DNA of 64,000 bases, from assembly GCA_030445275.1 (NCBI GenBank), contig JAUCSE010000021.1, positions 140,397 through 204,396 on the forward strand, given 5' to 3'. The stretch is from Mucilaginibacter sp. GTDB lineage: Bacteria > Bacteroidota > Bacteroidia > Sphingobacteriales > Sphingobacteriaceae. Below the pieces are notes generated by a model. That model saw only the letters and a program-made list of their open reading frames with translations. It was not told the DNA's origin and searched no databases. The translations under genes were made by a program, and so were the position numbers. This document shows, in pieces, positions 10,910 to 18,277 of the stretch (within the stretch, counting starts at the first letter, position 1; each line of letters starts with the position of its first letter).

Positions 10910-10941
10910 CATGACCACATCACAATTAATAAAACTACACT

Positions 10942-11943
10942 ATGAAAAAGAGAATTATAGTTATCATGGCAATACTGCTTCAAATTGGGGCAATAAGTCA
11001 ATTAAAAGCGCAGATAGATCCGCATTTTTCGCAATACTACGCATACCCGCTATACCTGAACCCAGCATTAACAGGGGTAATTAATGGCGATACCCGTATA
11101 AACGCGAATTTTAAAAATCAATATGCAACCATCAACAATGCATATCAAACCGGCGCATTGTCGGTTGATTTTAGGCCTACTGATAAAGTTGGTGTAGGTT
11201 TTAACGTAATTAACCAGGCTGCCGGTGATGTGGGGTACAACTATTTTGCAGCTTACGGATCATTCGGTTACGCAATAGCAGTATCAAATGATGGTTATAA
11301 AAAGGTAAGTTTTGGTGTGCAGGCCGGTGTTATTAACCGTAGCTTCGATCCTTCAAAAGCGCAATTTGGTAGTCAGTTTAATCCCAGCAGCGGCTTTGAT
11401 CCTACCTTACCAAGTAACGAGAACTTTTTAAACACCAACGCTACCATTTTTGATGCCGGCGCGGGTGTTTTTTACTATGATGGCGATCCATTGCATAATG
11501 CCAATTTATTTGGTGGTGTAAGCGTAGCGCACCTTGCCCGGTCAAAAGACCCGTTTGCGGTTGATGGTAGCAGTAGTAAATTGCCTATACGTTATACCAT
11601 ACATGCAGGTGTACGCATAAAAGCTTCTGATTTTTTTGACGTTATTCCGCATGCCATTTATATCAGGCAGCAAAAAGCCGAGGAAAAAGCTATTGGTGCC
11701 TATTCCGAATTAAAATTTCAGGATGATAAAGGGTTAATATTGGGTGGTATGTACCGGTTTAAGGATGCGGCAATAGCCAATGTTGGCTATCATGTTAACA
11801 GCCTTATTATTGGTGCCAGTTATGATTTCAATACTTCATCACTTACCAGGGCCACATCTGGCAATGGAGGTATTGAATTATCAATAAGTTATGTATTTCG
11901 TAAACACATACAAGAACCAGAAGCAATCTGTCCAAGGCTTTAA
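10942..11943 (+). CDS. PorP/SprF family type IX secretion outer-membrane protein
   Basis: This 333-residue protein starts with a signal peptide ending at LKAQ and then the family hallmark DPHFSQYYAYPLYLNPALTG. The rest alternates amphipathic strands, as expected of an outer-membrane beta-barrel (PorP/SprF, TIGR03519). Length matches the family. In Flavobacterium johnsoniae SprF is encoded directly after the adhesin SprB and is needed for its export; here the gene follows the giant adhesin by 79 bp and precedes an OmpA-type gene by 11 bp. I infer it is the dedicated export or anchoring partner of that adhesin. It is probably an adhesin-specific paralog rather than the core PorP, which cannot be settled from this window. 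Confidence 0.92.
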   Translation: MKKRIIVIMAILLQIGAISQLKAQIDPHFSQYYAYPLYLNPALTGVINGDTRINANFKNQYATINNAYQTGALSVDFRPTDKVGVGFNVINQAAGDVGYNYFAAYGSFGYAIAVSNDGYKKVSFGVQAGVINRSFDPSKAQFGSQFNPSSGFDPTLPSNENFLNTNATIFDAGAGVFYYDGDPLHNANLFGGVSVAHLARSKDPFAVDGSSSKLPIRYTIHAGVRIKASDFFDVIPHAIYIRQQKAEEKAIGAYSELKFQDDKGLILGGMYRFKDAAIANVGYHVNSLIIGASYDFNTSSLTRATSGNGGIELSISYVFRKHIQEPEAICPRL

Positions 11944-11954
11944 ACTTTATCAAC

Positions 11955-13925
11955 ATGAAGAGAATTATATTTACCATACTTATACTTATTGTATTTAAGG
12001 GTGTCAACGCCCAATACAATAAGGACAATCCGAAAGCTTATGGCGACAGGGCTTTTCACAACAAAGACTATTACGAAGCGGCTTTTTATTATAAAAAAGC
12101 TGCCGACGGATTAAGTCTTACCTTGCTGCAGGCTATACCCTATCAGGCAGGTGAAAAAACCAGCAAAAAGATCGGTAAAAAGCAAGATCGCGCTTATGTG
12201 AGCTTCCAGTTGGCTGAATCATACCGTCTATATGAAAATTACCAGGAAGCACAGGGCTGGTATTCTAAGGTGCTTAATGAAAACTATGAAACACAGTACC
12301 CTTTAGCACGCCTTTGGTATGGCGTGTGTCTTAGGGCCAACCAGAACTTTGACGATGCTATAAAACAGCTGGAACAATTTAATGCCAATTTCAAGGGCGA
12401 AAGCAAATTTAAAGATATTGCAGAAAAAGAAATTAAGAATTGCAAGTTTGCCAAAGAACAATATAAGTATCCACAGCTAATTGATGTAGTAAAACTGAAA
12501 GAACCTTTTTTCTCTGACGGATCTGACTATGCGCTGATCCAGCGTAATGGTGATAGTTATTTTACCTCATCGAGATTTGTTAAAAACGATAAAACACACC
12601 TGAACAGGGTATATACTGTTACTAAAGGAGGCGTGCCTACAGTTATCAACTTTAAGAATGATAAAATTGATGCGAGTAAAGTTGACCTTGAATACGGAAC
12701 TCCATCACTAAATGAAACCGGCAAAAGGTTATATTTTACCCGCTGGTACAAGGATGGAAGTAAAGCCGTACATGCCATTTATTTCAGCGAGTTGAACGGT
12801 AATGAATGGTCGACGCCACAAAAAATGAATAGTAATGTGAATGCCGATGGGTTTAATTCCATACAGCCATTTTTAACAGCCGATGGTACACGCATGTTCT
12901 TTTCTTCAAGTAAACCAGGAGGGCAAGGTGGCGACGATATTTGGGTGAGTAATATTGGCTCAAATGGCGATGCTATAAACTCAACCAATTTGGGCAGTAC
13001 CATTAACACTGCATTTGATGAAGAAGCGCCTTACTACGATTCATCAACCAGGAAACTGATATATAGTTCAAAAGGATTTGTTGGCCTGGGAGGGTTTGAC
13101 TTTTTTGAAAGCTACAGTAAGCTTGAAAAATGGAGCGAACCTAAAAATATGGGCTATCCTATGAATTCGGCAAAAGACGACCTTTATTATTTACCTAATA
13201 AGGATAATCCCAATAAGTTTTACATCAGCTCTGACCGCGAATCAGACTGCTGTTTGAACCTGTTTGAAGCTGCAGATAAAAGGCATATACTGTCAGGTAT
13301 TGTAATTGATTGCGATAACCGTACACCGCTGGCTGGGGCCAAAGTAAGCTTTATTGATTCGTTATCAAATGATACCATTAAACAGGTAGTGGTTGGTAAA
13401 AATGCACGTTATGCTTTTGATGTCACCACCAGGCGCCCTTATACCCTGCGCCTTGAAAAAGCCGGGTATTTTGCAAAAAATGTTCCGGTACCTGCATCAG
13501 GCAGAATGAGCAAAGACACTTTGTATAATCCTGATATTTGCTTACAGGCATTTACTATTGACAAACCAATCGTTATTAAGAATGTACTGTATGACTTTAA
13601 TAAATCTACGCTAAGACCAGAATCAAAGCTGGTGTTAGATACACTGATTACGGTACTTAAAGATAATCCTAAAATAAAAGTTGAATTAGCTTCACATACA
13701 GACTGGATCGGGTCAGATAAATACAATGATAAACTATCACAAGCCCGTGCTCAATCATGCGTTACCTACATTATATCAAAAGGGATAGCCCAGGACCGTA
13801 TATATGCCAAAGGTTACGGAAAAAGAGTACCTATTGCGCCTAATGCTCTCCCTAACGGAAAAGATAATCCTGCCGGTCGTCAGTTAAACAGGCGTACGGA
13901 ATTTAAGGTAACCAAGATTGAGTAA
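11955..13925 (+). CDS. PorE-like OmpA family protein (TPR, WD40-like, CRD, OmpA domains)
   Basis: A signal peptide ends at GVNAQ (about residue 20). TPR-like helices occupy about residues 25-165, PD40/WD40-like beta-propeller repeats (FxxDGSD, YGTPSLNETGKRLYFTR, PFLTADGTRMFFSS) about 180-420, a carboxypeptidase-regulatory-like domain (GIVIDCDNRTPLAGAKVSF) about 440-530, and an OmpA peptidoglycan-binding domain (YDFNKSTLRPES, then SQARAQS and NRRTEF) the C-terminal 110 residues. This order matches PorE of Porphyromonas gingivalis, which ties the type IX machinery to peptidoglycan. The gene lies 11 bp after the PorP/SprF gene, so the two are surely cotranscribed. By inference it anchors the PorP-adhesin complex to the cell wall. 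656 aa is a usual length. Confidence 0.9.
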   Translation: MKRIIFTILILIVFKGVNAQYNKDNPKAYGDRAFHNKDYYEAAFYYKKAADGLSLTLLQAIPYQAGEKTSKKIGKKQDRAYVSFQLAESYRLYENYQEAQGWYSKVLNENYETQYPLARLWYGVCLRANQNFDDAIKQLEQFNANFKGESKFKDIAEKEIKNCKFAKEQYKYPQLIDVVKLKEPFFSDGSDYALIQRNGDSYFTSSRFVKNDKTHLNRVYTVTKGGVPTVINFKNDKIDASKVDLEYGTPSLNETGKRLYFTRWYKDGSKAVHAIYFSELNGNEWSTPQKMNSNVNADGFNSIQPFLTADGTRMFFSSSKPGGQGGDDIWVSNIGSNGDAINSTNLGSTINTAFDEEAPYYDSSTRKLIYSSKGFVGLGGFDFFESYSKLEKWSEPKNMGYPMNSAKDDLYYLPNKDNPNKFYISSDRESDCCLNLFEAADKRHILSGIVIDCDNRTPLAGAKVSFIDSLSNDTIKQVVVGKNARYAFDVTTRRPYTLRLEKAGYFAKNVPVPASGRMSKDTLYNPDICLQAFTIDKPIVIKNVLYDFNKSTLRPESKLVLDTLITVLKDNPKIKVELASHTDWIGSDKYNDKLSQARAQSCVTYIISKGIAQDRIYAKGYGKRVPIAPNALPNGKDNPAGRQLNRRTEFKVTKIE

Positions 13926-13976
13926 TAGTTATTTAGAAGTATAGAGTAATAATGTAAATATTAAAAAATAAGGTTT

Positions 13977-14309
13977 ATGATGAAGCAGGATAGGTTATCG
14001 TTAAGCAGGCCATTGCTCAAAACCAAAGGTTTTTCAACATTGCATTTACAGGTATTTGAGTACATTCTTATCGGTAAAACTAACAGAGAAATAAACAGGA
14101 TACTGGGATATACTGAGCGATCGCATGCCGTGGTTGATCATTCGCGCAAAGTAATGTATAAATTACTGGCGATGGAAGATCTGCATAAGGCTGATTTTAC
14201 TGAAAGAGTAGTATATCCACGTAAATTCCAGTTCTGGTGGAAAAAATTATTAAATAAACATAAAACCGAATTGTCGTTAATGGCCATAGCGCCTAAGTTT
14301 TACGAATAA
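13977..14309 (+). CDS. Small protein with a LuxR/GerE-like helix-turn-helix
   Basis: This is a 110-residue basic protein. Residues about 20-66 (LHLQVFEYILIGKTNREINR, then a YTERSHAVVDHSRKVMYKL stretch) resemble the LuxR-type HTH pattern in which a GKTNxEI helix is followed by a recognition helix and a final MxKL. No receiver or sensor domain is present, and the 40-residue basic, Trp/Phe-containing tail is unfamiliar. Two ATG codons lie in tandem at 13977 and 13980; either may be used. It is the last gene before the terminator at 14339, 51 bp after the PorE-like gene, so it is probably in the same transcript and might regulate the adhesin locus (inference). The fold call is from motif reading only. 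Confidence 0.6.
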   Translation: MMKQDRLSLSRPLLKTKGFSTLHLQVFEYILIGKTNREINRILGYTERSHAVVDHSRKVMYKLLAMEDLHKADFTERVVYPRKFQFWWKKLLNKHKTELSLMAIAPKFYE

Positions 14310-14338
14310 AGACATCATTAACAGATAGAGTGTTTATA

Positions 14339-14379
14339 AAAAGCAATGAATGCATGATAAAATGCTTCATTGCTTTTTT
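14339..14379 (+). terminator. Intrinsic terminator of the adhesin/porP/porE-like operon
   Basis: AAAAGCAATGAA at 14339-14350 pairs with TTCATTGCTTTT at 14366-14377. An inner GCAT/ATGC pairing follows across a one-base bulge, and T residues follow the stem. The 12-bp outer stem plus U-run is a textbook intrinsic terminator 29 bp after the HTH gene. Confidence 0.85.
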
Positions 14380-15053
14380 GCTGTTAAGCAATTTTACTTT
14401 AGGGTACCATTAATAGTATTGGTACAAGGGTATTTGCTTTTTAAGGCTCTGGTACCTGTTTCTACCATGGCTATGTTCATAATACTCCAATTAAAAAAAT
14501 TACGCTTTAATAGCGGTATTTTTCTTGTAAGATAAATGCCAACCCCAATAAATTAACTATCTTTCCTCGGATTAAAAGATGCTAAGGCATTGTAAATGAG
14601 TGTTAAAGCGACAGTAATTCAGATAATTATATCATTAATAAATACCTGAATGATACGCTTTTATAATACATGTTGCAATAATTAATATATATAAATAACT
14701 ACTGTGTAAGAAACAGTTAGTTTAAATGTAGTGTGCATTACGTCATTAATTATACTCAGAAATATGTTTGATGGCCTTAATTTGGCTATTGAAGACCAGG
14801 GGTAATATAATTGATTTTGTGATGATATTATTTGTAATTTATATTATTTATAACTATTTTATATTATCGGGTAGGCATGATGCCGTCATCAATAACATAC
14901 TCAATATCACTTTAGGTATGCGGCACGGTCTGATGCCCGGAAAGCTAGCAGTTCTGTAAGTATCAACTCTCGATTAACATCAATGACTAAGAGAAGGAAA
15001 TAAAAACCTTTGATATATTTGACTGATATTTTTGTATCCTAATCTTTGTTACC
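14380..15053. other. AT-rich intergenic region without a convincing gene
   Basis: About 670 bp. The only open frame of note is 14771-14959 (63 aa, one possible membrane helix with DFVMILFVIYIIYNYF); it lacks a recognisable family and its codon choice is not coding-like, so I do not call it. TATTTTTG at 15026-15033 fits the Bacteroidota -7 box TAnnTTTG and would serve the Crp/Fnr gene starting at 15054; TATATTTG at 15014-15021 is an alternative. No RNA gene or mobile element was recognised. Confidence 0.6.
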
Positions 15054-15626
15054 ATGATTAGTCCGCTTATTAACTTTTTAAAACTGTTACAATACATTTC
15101 AGAGGAGGATGCAGTAATCATCACATCGCACTTTGAATGCAAAGCGTTTAAAGAAGGTGATTTTTTGTTTAAAGGTCACCGGGTTTGTAATGAGCTGTTT
15201 TTTGTATGTAAAGGTGTACTGCGTATTGTAACTACCAACGACAAAGGCATCGATATTACACACTTCTTTTATAAGGAAAACCAAATCTGCACTATACTGC
15301 AAAGTTTTAATGACGCAACACCAACCGAACCAGGGATACAAGCGGCTTGTGATGCCGAAGTACTGGTGATCACCAAAAGCAAATTACAGGCATTGTATGA
15401 ACAACTTCCTTACATGAAGGATATTATTGATAAAATAAATCAACAGCACCTGATAGAAAAAGTACGGGTGCGTAACAGCTACCTTGGCGAAGATGCCGAA
15501 AACCAGTATAAGTTGTTTATTATGCAACAACCTGACATAGCCCTTAGGGTACCTTTAAAAGACATCGCATCTTACCTCGGGATAACCCCGCAATCGCTTA
15601 GCCGCATACGTAAAAATATACGTTGA
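15054..15626 (+). CDS. Crp/Fnr family transcriptional regulator
   Basis: The 190-residue protein has an N-terminal cyclic-nucleotide-binding-like jelly roll (about residues 20-115; KEGDFLFKGHRVCNELFFVC, then KGVLRIVTT). A dimerisation helix and a C-terminal HTH_Crp follow (LKDIASYLGITPQSLSRIRK). The strict cAMP-binding Arg-Ser motif of E. coli Crp is not evident, so the ligand is unknown; many Bacteroidota proteins of this subgroup act without cAMP. The gene stands alone, facing the convergent GNAT gene 14 bp away, with AT-rich DNA upstream that holds TAnnTTTG-like promoter boxes. Its targets cannot be told; the nearby oxidoreductase genes are possible. Confidence 0.88.
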   Translation: MISPLINFLKLLQYISEEDAVIITSHFECKAFKEGDFLFKGHRVCNELFFVCKGVLRIVTTNDKGIDITHFFYKENQICTILQSFNDATPTEPGIQAACDAEVLVITKSKLQALYEQLPYMKDIIDKINQQHLIEKVRVRNSYLGEDAENQYKLFIMQQPDIALRVPLKDIASYLGITPQSLSRIRKNIR

Positions 15627-15640
15627 AAAGGGGGGACTGT

Positions 15641-16126
15641 TTAACTGATCTTCCTGAACATGATATAGGCATCAACATAACCTAACTGCTGGTGATTAAA
15701 ACCCTTAGGAATGGTGCCTATAATTTTAAATCCCAAACTTTCCCATAGTTTTACCGCGATGGTATTGGTACTCACCACAAAGTTAAATTGCATGCCTTTG
15801 TAATCCATTTCTTTGGCTATGCGCCAGGAATGGTCAAAGAGTTGTTTACCCAAACCCCGGCCACGGGTTTCAGGATGTACCATGTAGCCGCAATTGGCAA
15901 TATGAGCGCCTAAGCCGGTTTGATTTGGCTTTATAAAATAGGTGCCCAATATCTTACCATCTTCCTCGGCAACATAAACCTTCATGGTTGGTGCAAACCA
16001 AAGTTTGGGTAGATCTTCTTTTTGACTATTGGGGTCAAAAGCGTAGGTATCGCCAGTCTTAATAACTTGTCCAAAAATTTCCCAAACACCGTCAAGGTCG
16101 TTGTTGATTGCTTCTCTGATGATCAT
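15641..16126 (-). CDS. GNAT family N-acetyltransferase
   Basis: This is a single-domain GNAT protein of 161 residues. The acetyl-CoA pyrophosphate-binding motif A is visible as GYMVHPETRGRGLGKQLFDH (RGRGLG matches Q/R-x-x-G-x-G/A). Motif B follows near the end (NTIAVKLWESLGFKIIG). The overall pattern is like phosphinothricin/MDD-type acetyltransferases that act on small amines, but no substrate can be assigned. It is convergent with the Crp/Fnr gene and separated from the NmrA-like gene by a dispersed hairpin repeat, so it is probably monocistronic. Confidence 0.88.
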   Translation of the reverse strand: MIIREAINNDLDGVWEIFGQVIKTGDTYAFDPNSQKEDLPKLWFAPTMKVYVAEEDGKILGTYFIKPNQTGLGAHIANCGYMVHPETRGRGLGKQLFDHSWRIAKEMDYKGMQFNFVVSTNTIAVKLWESLGFKIIGTIPKGFNHQQLGYVDAYIMFRKIS

Positions 16127-16224
16127 ATATAATGGTAGAGTGTTGTTCTTTTAGGATAGGGCAAATATAAATTATTCCATTTCCTGTTCAAGTGAAAATT
16201 GTTTGGATTGATGACAATAAAAAA

Positions 16225-16289
16225 CTGTCATTCTGAACGAAGTGAAGAATCTGTTAGGTGAGCAGCTCCTTCGTTCCTCAGGATGACAG
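16225..16289. repeat. Dispersed palindromic repeat, CTGA family, copy 1
   Basis: The element begins CTGTCATTCTGAAC and ends CAGGATGACAG, giving complementary ends with GAAGAATC-like and CCTTCGTTC-like inner parts. Related copies occur at 19536-19617 and 34574-34637. It lies between two genes read on the minus strand and may fold as a hairpin in RNA. Confidence 0.8.
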
Positions 16290-16320
16290 GTCTTTATTAA
16301 TATGTTATTTAATTAAATTA

Positions 16321-17193
16321 TTATCCCGCATGGATATAACTGTTCAGGGCATCCTCCAGTAAAGTATCACCTAACACATGTTCGCAACCGGTTTCTTCAA
16401 ATACGATATGACTGTTGTTAAAGCCATTGTTCATTTCGGCCATCAGTGCTGCCGCAGCCGGTGTTGCTCCATAGGATTGATAAGTTGCCTGGTAATCGCT
16501 GACAGCAATGAGCCGGGTGCTTATACTTTGGTTTAACTGCCCGCTTAATATGCTTGCCACATCATTTGCTGAGTACAGGCATGGGCCTTCCAGTTCAATG
16601 ATCCGATGACCTGTCCAGCTTTGTTGTAAAAGATGGGCCACCAGTTTACCTATATCTTTAGCCGCTACCATGGGCACAGGCATATTCGTAGGGTTCAGAA
16701 AACTGGGTAACTGCCCGGTTTGTTTAGCCTGCCTTATACCACCTACGAAATTTTCCATGAACCAGCCAGCGCGGATACCTACGGTGGCGACTGGTAGTTT
16801 TTTAAAAGCTTGCTCCATATCGTAAAGCTTTTTAATGGCCCCGGTTCCGGTTGGTAAGTGTGCGCCGATGGAAGAAAGATAAACTACTTTAGTGGGCTTG
16901 GTTTTTTCAATAGCGGAACTTAATGCCATTAACATTTGATCATGATCGGCCATAGGATCGGGCGATTCAAACAAAGGTGGTGTCATTACAAAAATGCCGG
17001 TTGTGTGTTTAAAGGCGGCTTCCAAAGCTTGTGCATCATGCAGTTCGGCTATGGCAATTTCGGCGCCGTTATTTCTCCAGCCGGCGGCCTTGGTCAGATT
17101 ACGGAATACACCTCTTATAGGTTGATTATTAGCCAATAGTATCCTCGCGGTCTCGCTACCAACGTGACCGGTAATGCCTGTTATCGCATACAT
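16321..17193 (-). CDS. NmrA-like NAD(P)-binding oxidoreductase/regulator
   Basis: This atypical short-chain-dehydrogenase-fold protein has 290 residues from the ATG at 17193. A TTG eight codons upstream would also be in frame, but ATG directly before the Rossmann motif YAITGITGHVGSETA is the better start. The GxxGxxG loop, the VVYLSSIGAH strand and an AGWFMEN segment are typical of the NmrA/HSCARG/QorB group, which bind NADP(H) and act as quinone reductases or redox sensors. The next gene upstream on the same strand is an SDR (55 bp away), so both may form a two-gene redox unit. Substrate unknown. Confidence 0.85.
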   Translation of the reverse strand: MYAITGITGHVGSETARILLANNQPIRGVFRNLTKAAGWRNNGAEIAIAELHDAQALEAAFKHTTGIFVMTPPLFESPDPMADHDQMLMALSSAIEKTKPTKVVYLSSIGAHLPTGTGAIKKLYDMEQAFKKLPVATVGIRAGWFMENFVGGIRQAKQTGQLPSFLNPTNMPVPMVAAKDIGKLVAHLLQQSWTGHRIIELEGPCLYSANDVASILSGQLNQSISTRLIAVSDYQATYQSYGATPAAAALMAEMNNGFNNSHIVFEETGCEHVLGDTLLEDALNSYIHAG

Positions 17194-17248
17194 AAATTTA
17201 ATGTTTGATGATTGCAAGGGGTATTAAATAACGATGAATAACCGGTGG

Positions 17249-17989
17249 TTAAACTAAAACAGTCCCACCATCAACGGTGAGTATTTGTCCGGTTCCGTAT
17301 TGTTGTTTCATGAGGTAGGTAAAAGCCAGCGCTATATCTTCGGCTTCGCCTACTCTTTTTAATGGTAATGCTTCGCTAAGTGATTTATACATGCCTTCAC
17401 GGTCGGCCTCAGATAAACCGTTCCACAGATTTGTTTTAATCACGCCTGCTGCAACTGCATTTACACGGATAGGAGCCAATTCAACTGCCATAGCACGGGT
17501 AAGCCCATCCATAGCACCACAAATACTGGCGCCAAGTAACCAGCCAGCTCCGGGGCGGGCACTGGCAGTACCGCTCATCAGCGAAACAGAACCTCCCTTG
17601 TTAATATGAGGTGCAGCATATTTTAAAGATGCTAAAGCTCCCCAGTAACGCAGATTGAAAAAATCATGCGCTTTTTCCAGTTCCAGATCATTTAAATAAA
17701 TTAAACTAAGATTTTCGCCTGCGGTATATATCAGGTGGTCAAAGGTGCCTATTCCTTCAAAAAAAGTTTTGATATTTTGTTCATGGCCCAGATCTATTGC
17801 ATAGCCTTCGGCGTTGTCAGGTAGTTCTGTTAAAGCATTGTCAACACGTTGCTGATTGCTGGATGCTATTACAACCTGGGCGCCTTCACCGGCAGCAGCT
17901 TTGGCGGTAGCCAAACCAATACCTGATGTGCCACCCATAATTATTACTCTTTTACCTTGTAGTTTACTGTTATTAATTTGTGTGTTCAT
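17249..17989 (-). CDS. SDR family protein lacking the canonical Tyr-Lys catalytic pair
   Basis: From the ATG at 17989 the protein has 246 residues. A longer in-frame reading to 18175 runs through a dispersed repeat and is not credible. The classical SDR fold is clear: cofactor loop GGTSGIG (19-25), then DHLIYTAGEN where NNAG is usual, the GSVSLMSGTAS strand, and a C-terminal YGTGQILTVDGGTVLV. The segment that normally holds YxxxK reads GASICGAMDGL, so Gly and Cys stand where Tyr and Lys are expected. It may use another mechanism or not be a dehydrogenase. A TTACCA-AA-TGGTAA palindrome lies 50 bp upstream of the start. Probably cotranscribed with the NmrA-like gene. Confidence 0.85.
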   Translation of the reverse strand: MNTQINNSKLQGKRVIIMGGTSGIGLATAKAAAGEGAQVVIASSNQQRVDNALTELPDNAEGYAIDLGHEQNIKTFFEGIGTFDHLIYTAGENLSLIYLNDLELEKAHDFFNLRYWGALASLKYAAPHINKGGSVSLMSGTASARPGAGWLLGASICGAMDGLTRAMAVELAPIRVNAVAAGVIKTNLWNGLSEADREGMYKSLSEALPLKRVGEAEDIALAFTYLMKQQYGTGQILTVDGGTVLV

Positions 17990-18039
17990 GATATAATTAT
18001 TTGATAGAACAAAGTTCTGCGTATTATACCCGTATCCAC

Positions 18040-18053
18040 TTACCAAATGGTAA
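18040..18053. promoter_or_regulatory. Palindromic operator candidate upstream of the SDR gene
   Basis: TTACCAAATGGTAA is a perfect 6-2-6 inverted repeat about 50 bp upstream of the SDR start at 17989. The surrounding CCACTTACCAAATGGTAAAA recurs with two changes at 20626-20645, upstream of another oxidoreductase gene. The binding protein is not known. Confidence 0.55.
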
Positions 18054-18093
18054 AAACGAAAACAGGATGGATTTTTTTTATATTTAACAATAG

Positions 18094-18157
18094 CGTCATT
18101 GCGAGGAACTAACGAGACAGGGCGGATGTGCAGATTGCTTCGTACCTTGCAATAACG
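18094..18157. repeat. Dispersed palindromic repeat, GCGAGG family, copy 1 (degenerate)
   Basis: It begins CGTCATTGCGAGGAAC and ends CGTACCTTGCAATAACG, which are near-complementary. The right arm has decayed relative to the copies at 34659-34741 and 56291-56385. It lies in the gap between the divergent SDR and fabF genes. Confidence 0.75.
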
Positions 18158-18218
18158 TACAGAGTGAGAAAGCAATGTTGAGGATGAGTCATCACCAATT
18201 TACTTTTACATTATAAAT

Positions 18219-18248
18219 ATACCGATTGGTATTTTATAATTAACTTTG
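18219..18248 (+). promoter_or_regulatory. fabF promoter with TetR-like palindrome
   Basis: ATACCGATTGGTAT at 18219-18232 is a perfect 14-bp palindrome of the kind bound by TetR-family repressors. It is followed by TAACTTTG at 18241-18248, which matches the Bacteroidota -7 box TAnnTTTG, 30 bp before the fabF ATG. The palindrome would overlap the upstream part of the promoter, a normal place for repression. No TetR gene is present in the window. Confidence 0.55.
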
Positions 18249-18277
18249 CAGAAATTAATCAGCAATTAAATAATGCT

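Noticed and set aside
10872..11084. 70-aa plus-strand frame overlapping the start of the PorP gene
   Set aside because: It begins inside the hairpin and then overlaps the real signal peptide in another frame.
14350..14535. 61-aa plus-strand open frame after the HTH gene
   Set aside because: Its start codon lies inside the terminator stem at 14339-14377 and the product has no family resemblance.
14771..14959. 63-aa open frame with one hydrophobic stretch
   Set aside because: AT-rich DNA gives such hydrophobic frames by chance; no recognised family and a poor start context.
17990..18175. N-terminal extension of the SDR protein
   Set aside because: It passes through a dispersed palindrome and the operator candidate, and family members begin at the ATG at 17989.
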